From Gnomoniopsis sp. IMI 355080 (lineage: Eukaryota; Ascomycota; Sordariomycetes; Diaporthales; Gnomoniaceae): a stretch of 64,000 bases of DNA. Where the stretch lies: NCBI GenBank assembly GCA_027946555.1, contig JAPEVC010000010.1, forward strand, positions 186,001 through 250,000. The letters run 5' to 3'. Within the stretch, counting starts at the first letter, position 1; each line of letters starts with the position of its first letter. Made by a program: the position numbers and the translations under genes. A model generated the notes under the pieces. That model was not told where the DNA came from. It did no database searches and worked only from the letters and a program-made list of their open reading frames with translations. This document shows, piece after piece, positions 61,456 through 64,000 of this stretch.

Positions 61456-64000
61456 CCCTGAGAGAGAGGTGTTTCCTCGACTAGTGCAACCAATTTCTCA
61501 AACATCCTGCTCCTGGGCGCCGGAGTAGACGATCTTCTGTGGCAAGTCCAGCTCACGGACTCGAGCAAGGGTTCACCATTGCTCCGACCAGACATCCACT
61601 CATACAGGCATAGGCGTGTAGGAGGTTGCCGTCCATAATAGGTAGGCCCTAAACATTCGCCAATTTTCTCGGCAAAGTCAAGACTTTCAAGTTTCCAATA
61701 ATAGATTAAAGCATACGTGCTGTATCCTCTGAGAAGTATCCTGTTAGAGACATTCGATGTTAACACACGTCCGCTCACAATTTCTGGGCATGTATCGTGA
61801 TCAACCTCTATCACGGCTTGGTATACTTCGCACGACAGTCGAGTTATTCCCCAGGTACTCGATCAGATGGACCCACGTATCCCCGGACGCGAGTAACTCT
61901 AGCAGGATTCAAGGTCTGGGGCTCCTGATATTGCTGGTCCGTTTCAATTGAAGCTGGTAGTCTGGGATGCCACTGCTGGAGCCGAGCAAGGGACGCCCGC
62001 CAGAACATGGGGAAGGCTTTGGTTCCGGTTGAGCAAAAGAAAATGCCTCAAGCGCGTACATTACACCGAAGCATGAGTAGTCGTAGACATGGTCGAAGCT
62101 CATTAGTTTCGCCTTCTGAGATAGGCGATCCAGGTGTGTGGAGCAGGGTCCCTTTCTGCAAGGGGGGACCGAAGAAGCTGAGTTTCAGCTACGGGTCTCG
62201 CCTTGGCGGAAAATCGCTGGTCGGGAGTAGACATTAGCGTGCAACACAGCGAAGACGCTGGCCCGTCACAATAGCACCAAGGATTCCGACGTAGCGCCAA
62301 GTTGACTTGGGACTGACTTGGCAGCTGTCTAGAAACTTTGAGAGCAGGAGATGGATGAAAATGGCACACGCACGAGCTTCATCACAAGCATTCTGCATCC
62401 TCGGTGGCGAGCGCGGCGCCAAGGGGATGATCACTGCAAATAAAATACCGAGACGGTCCAAGGTGGCTCTTGGCACAGTCTACCATAGTACATACTACCG
62501 TAATTCCCTTTTTGCTTGACAAGTGACGAATGTGCAATCTTGGCCAGCCGTCGGCCGTCGATTCGTCGGCGGGTAGATAGGCGAGTGCTAAGGAGAACAC
62601 CAAACCAGATATGGCCACTGAGTTGTCAGAGGACCGTCTAAGCAATCAGGAAATGAGAAGCCATCGTTCAGGCACACCGACTGACCGAGCAGTTCCGCGG
62701 ACCCGTAGATTAAAACGCTTGAAAGAAGCTAAGTATCACGAAGGCATAAGTCAGCTATGCAATCAAGAAAGCCCGCCCAGTTAGTACAGTCGGGTACGCT
62801 AGAGATTCGCGGGCCCCAATGCGCTCTACCTCTCCCACAGTGAAAAATACCGGCACAGCGATGCCGTATGCAAAACGGGCCGCGAAAGAAGGGGTCGTTG
62901 GAGCAAGTGAGAGGGCTGACTCGTCGAGACCTGGCCTGTCTCAATAAAGGTCATCCTCGTTGAAACGGTTGCCACCTTGGTAAAACCCTGGGGGAGCGAT
63001 TTTTTCATCTGATGCTTCATCCGGCTAAACATGGGGGTTCGCTGACACAAGACTGAATTGGGTGAGAAACAATAGGCAGGTGGGCATGAAACAAACGCAA
63101 GATCTGGATGCGGGTAAGGCAAGGCATATCTTGCTGGGTTCCCCCCTTAGGACCAGGTCCGGCTGTCTGGTCCGATCAGTCGCGGTGGAAGATCCCACAA
63201 TCCGAACGAGACTCCTCGGTCGTCTCGGTCGTCTCGAGTCTCTGGACACAATTTCGGGGACTCTCTGCTAACAGGCAACTCGTTCCGCACGTCTGGCACC
63301 CGGCGGCAATGAAATTCGTCCAAGCGCTGGCGACCCCCACAGACCTCAATACGACCTTGAGGCTTATACGGGACGTGTTGAACAACGTGAGTCGCTGTCG
63401 TAGCAAATGCCGATGCAAGAGACTCGCCACAGGTGGTGGTAGCGAGCCTGCTAATCTTAGCATGGGCTTGCGCGAAGACGGGCGGTGAATGACTATGCCG
63501 ACTGATCTTTTAGCCCACCCGGTGCATGTCAACTTGGCAATAGGGCTCCAGGCGTCGTCCAAAGTGTTTGATAGGACATCTAGCTGGATGTGCGCACGTC
63601 GCCTCCCACATGCTTTGTCTGGTCTTGCGCGACAAGAATTTGTTATTAGCGTCGCGTCTTCGCTGTTGGACTTGAGGATGTCTAGGCGAAGTTTCAAAGG
63701 CGCCGATGAGGTCTCGTAGGGACAATCCTTGGCGAGGCACAATTCCGCTGGGGATCTACTGCAAAGAAGTCGTCGCATATAATTGTCCGACACGCCAAGT
63801 TTCCTGGGTCCCTTGGCTGAAAACACCTACGGGCGTACTTGCCACTGACAGCAAGACGTGGGACCCTGTATCGCATCACCTACTTATCACCGTCGTACCG
63901 GTGCTTTCGGCGGTTCGCCGGTATTGTCGATCAGAACTCAGGATGAGAAACGCATGGATTTACCCATACTTGCATCAACTTCCGCCAAGAGATCGGCGGT
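61456..64000. other. upstream flank, no supported gene
   Basis: About 2.5 kb up to the window end. It includes the distal promoter of the ATPase. Near 63100-63830 both strands carry unusually long open stretches (216 codons on the minus strand; a protein-like ATG start at 63309 on the plus strand followed by GTGAGT). I cannot assemble a convincing gene from them. Confidence 0.45.

Noticed and set aside
1..64000. CRISPR arrays, bacterial operons, insertion sequences, biosynthetic gene cluster
   Set aside because: None seen; gene structure is eukaryotic and no transposase, reverse transcriptase, PKS or NRPS motifs were found.

Overview
The window reads as nuclear DNA of a filamentous ascomycete (Pezizomycotina; Dothideomycetes is my best guess, by inference only). 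The evidence is GT-AG introns mostly of 50-75 bp with CTAAC/CTGAC-like branch points, a STE12 protein that carries C2H2 zinc fingers as well as the STE domain, fungal-type BUD4, POP3, FAF1 and plasma-membrane H+-ATPase, and CT-rich leaders. There is no operon structure. I resolved the splice junctions by eye: each recognised gene closes to a whole number of codons once its introns are removed.

Layout. 1-3510: no convincing gene. 3511-11776 (-): a 2640-residue giant ubiquitin-specific protease of USP34/USP9X type. 13186-14040 (+): RNase P/MRP subunit POP3. 15040-16833 (+): unrecognised 597-residue low-complexity protein. 17540-19295 (-): alternative NADH dehydrogenase, probably with a further 5' presequence exon near 19573-19687. 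20527-26013 (-): UTP10. 26421-28457 (+): NOC3, divergent from UTP10. 28458-41939: 13.5 kb with no gene I can support. 41940-44500 (+): STE12. 44501-47524: no gene seen. 47525-48624 (-): FAF1. 48985-50018 (+): HIS6, divergent from FAF1. 51010-55313 (-): BUD4. 57922-61289 (-): plasma-membrane H+-ATPase. 61290-64000: promoter of the ATPase, then nothing certain.

Functional themes. Four genes serve ribosome or stable-RNA production (POP3, UTP10, NOC3, FAF1). The UTP10/NOC3 pair shares a 407-bp divergent promoter. The rest are housekeeping or morphogenesis genes: histidine synthesis (HIS6), respiration (NADH dehydrogenase), proton pumping (PMA), septation (BUD4), ubiquitin turnover (USP) and pheromone/MAPK-controlled development (STE12).

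I found no mobile element with intact ORFs, no CRISPR, no intact tRNA or rRNA gene and no secondary-metabolite cluster. The observations most worth a second look are a symmetric 84-nt exon in STE12 whose skipping would fuse two zinc fingers into one intact finger, an ATPase that lacks the Ser-Thr pair of the regulatory tail and has an enlarged A domain, and the very long gene-free stretch upstream of STE12. I do not see a clearly novel multi-gene system.
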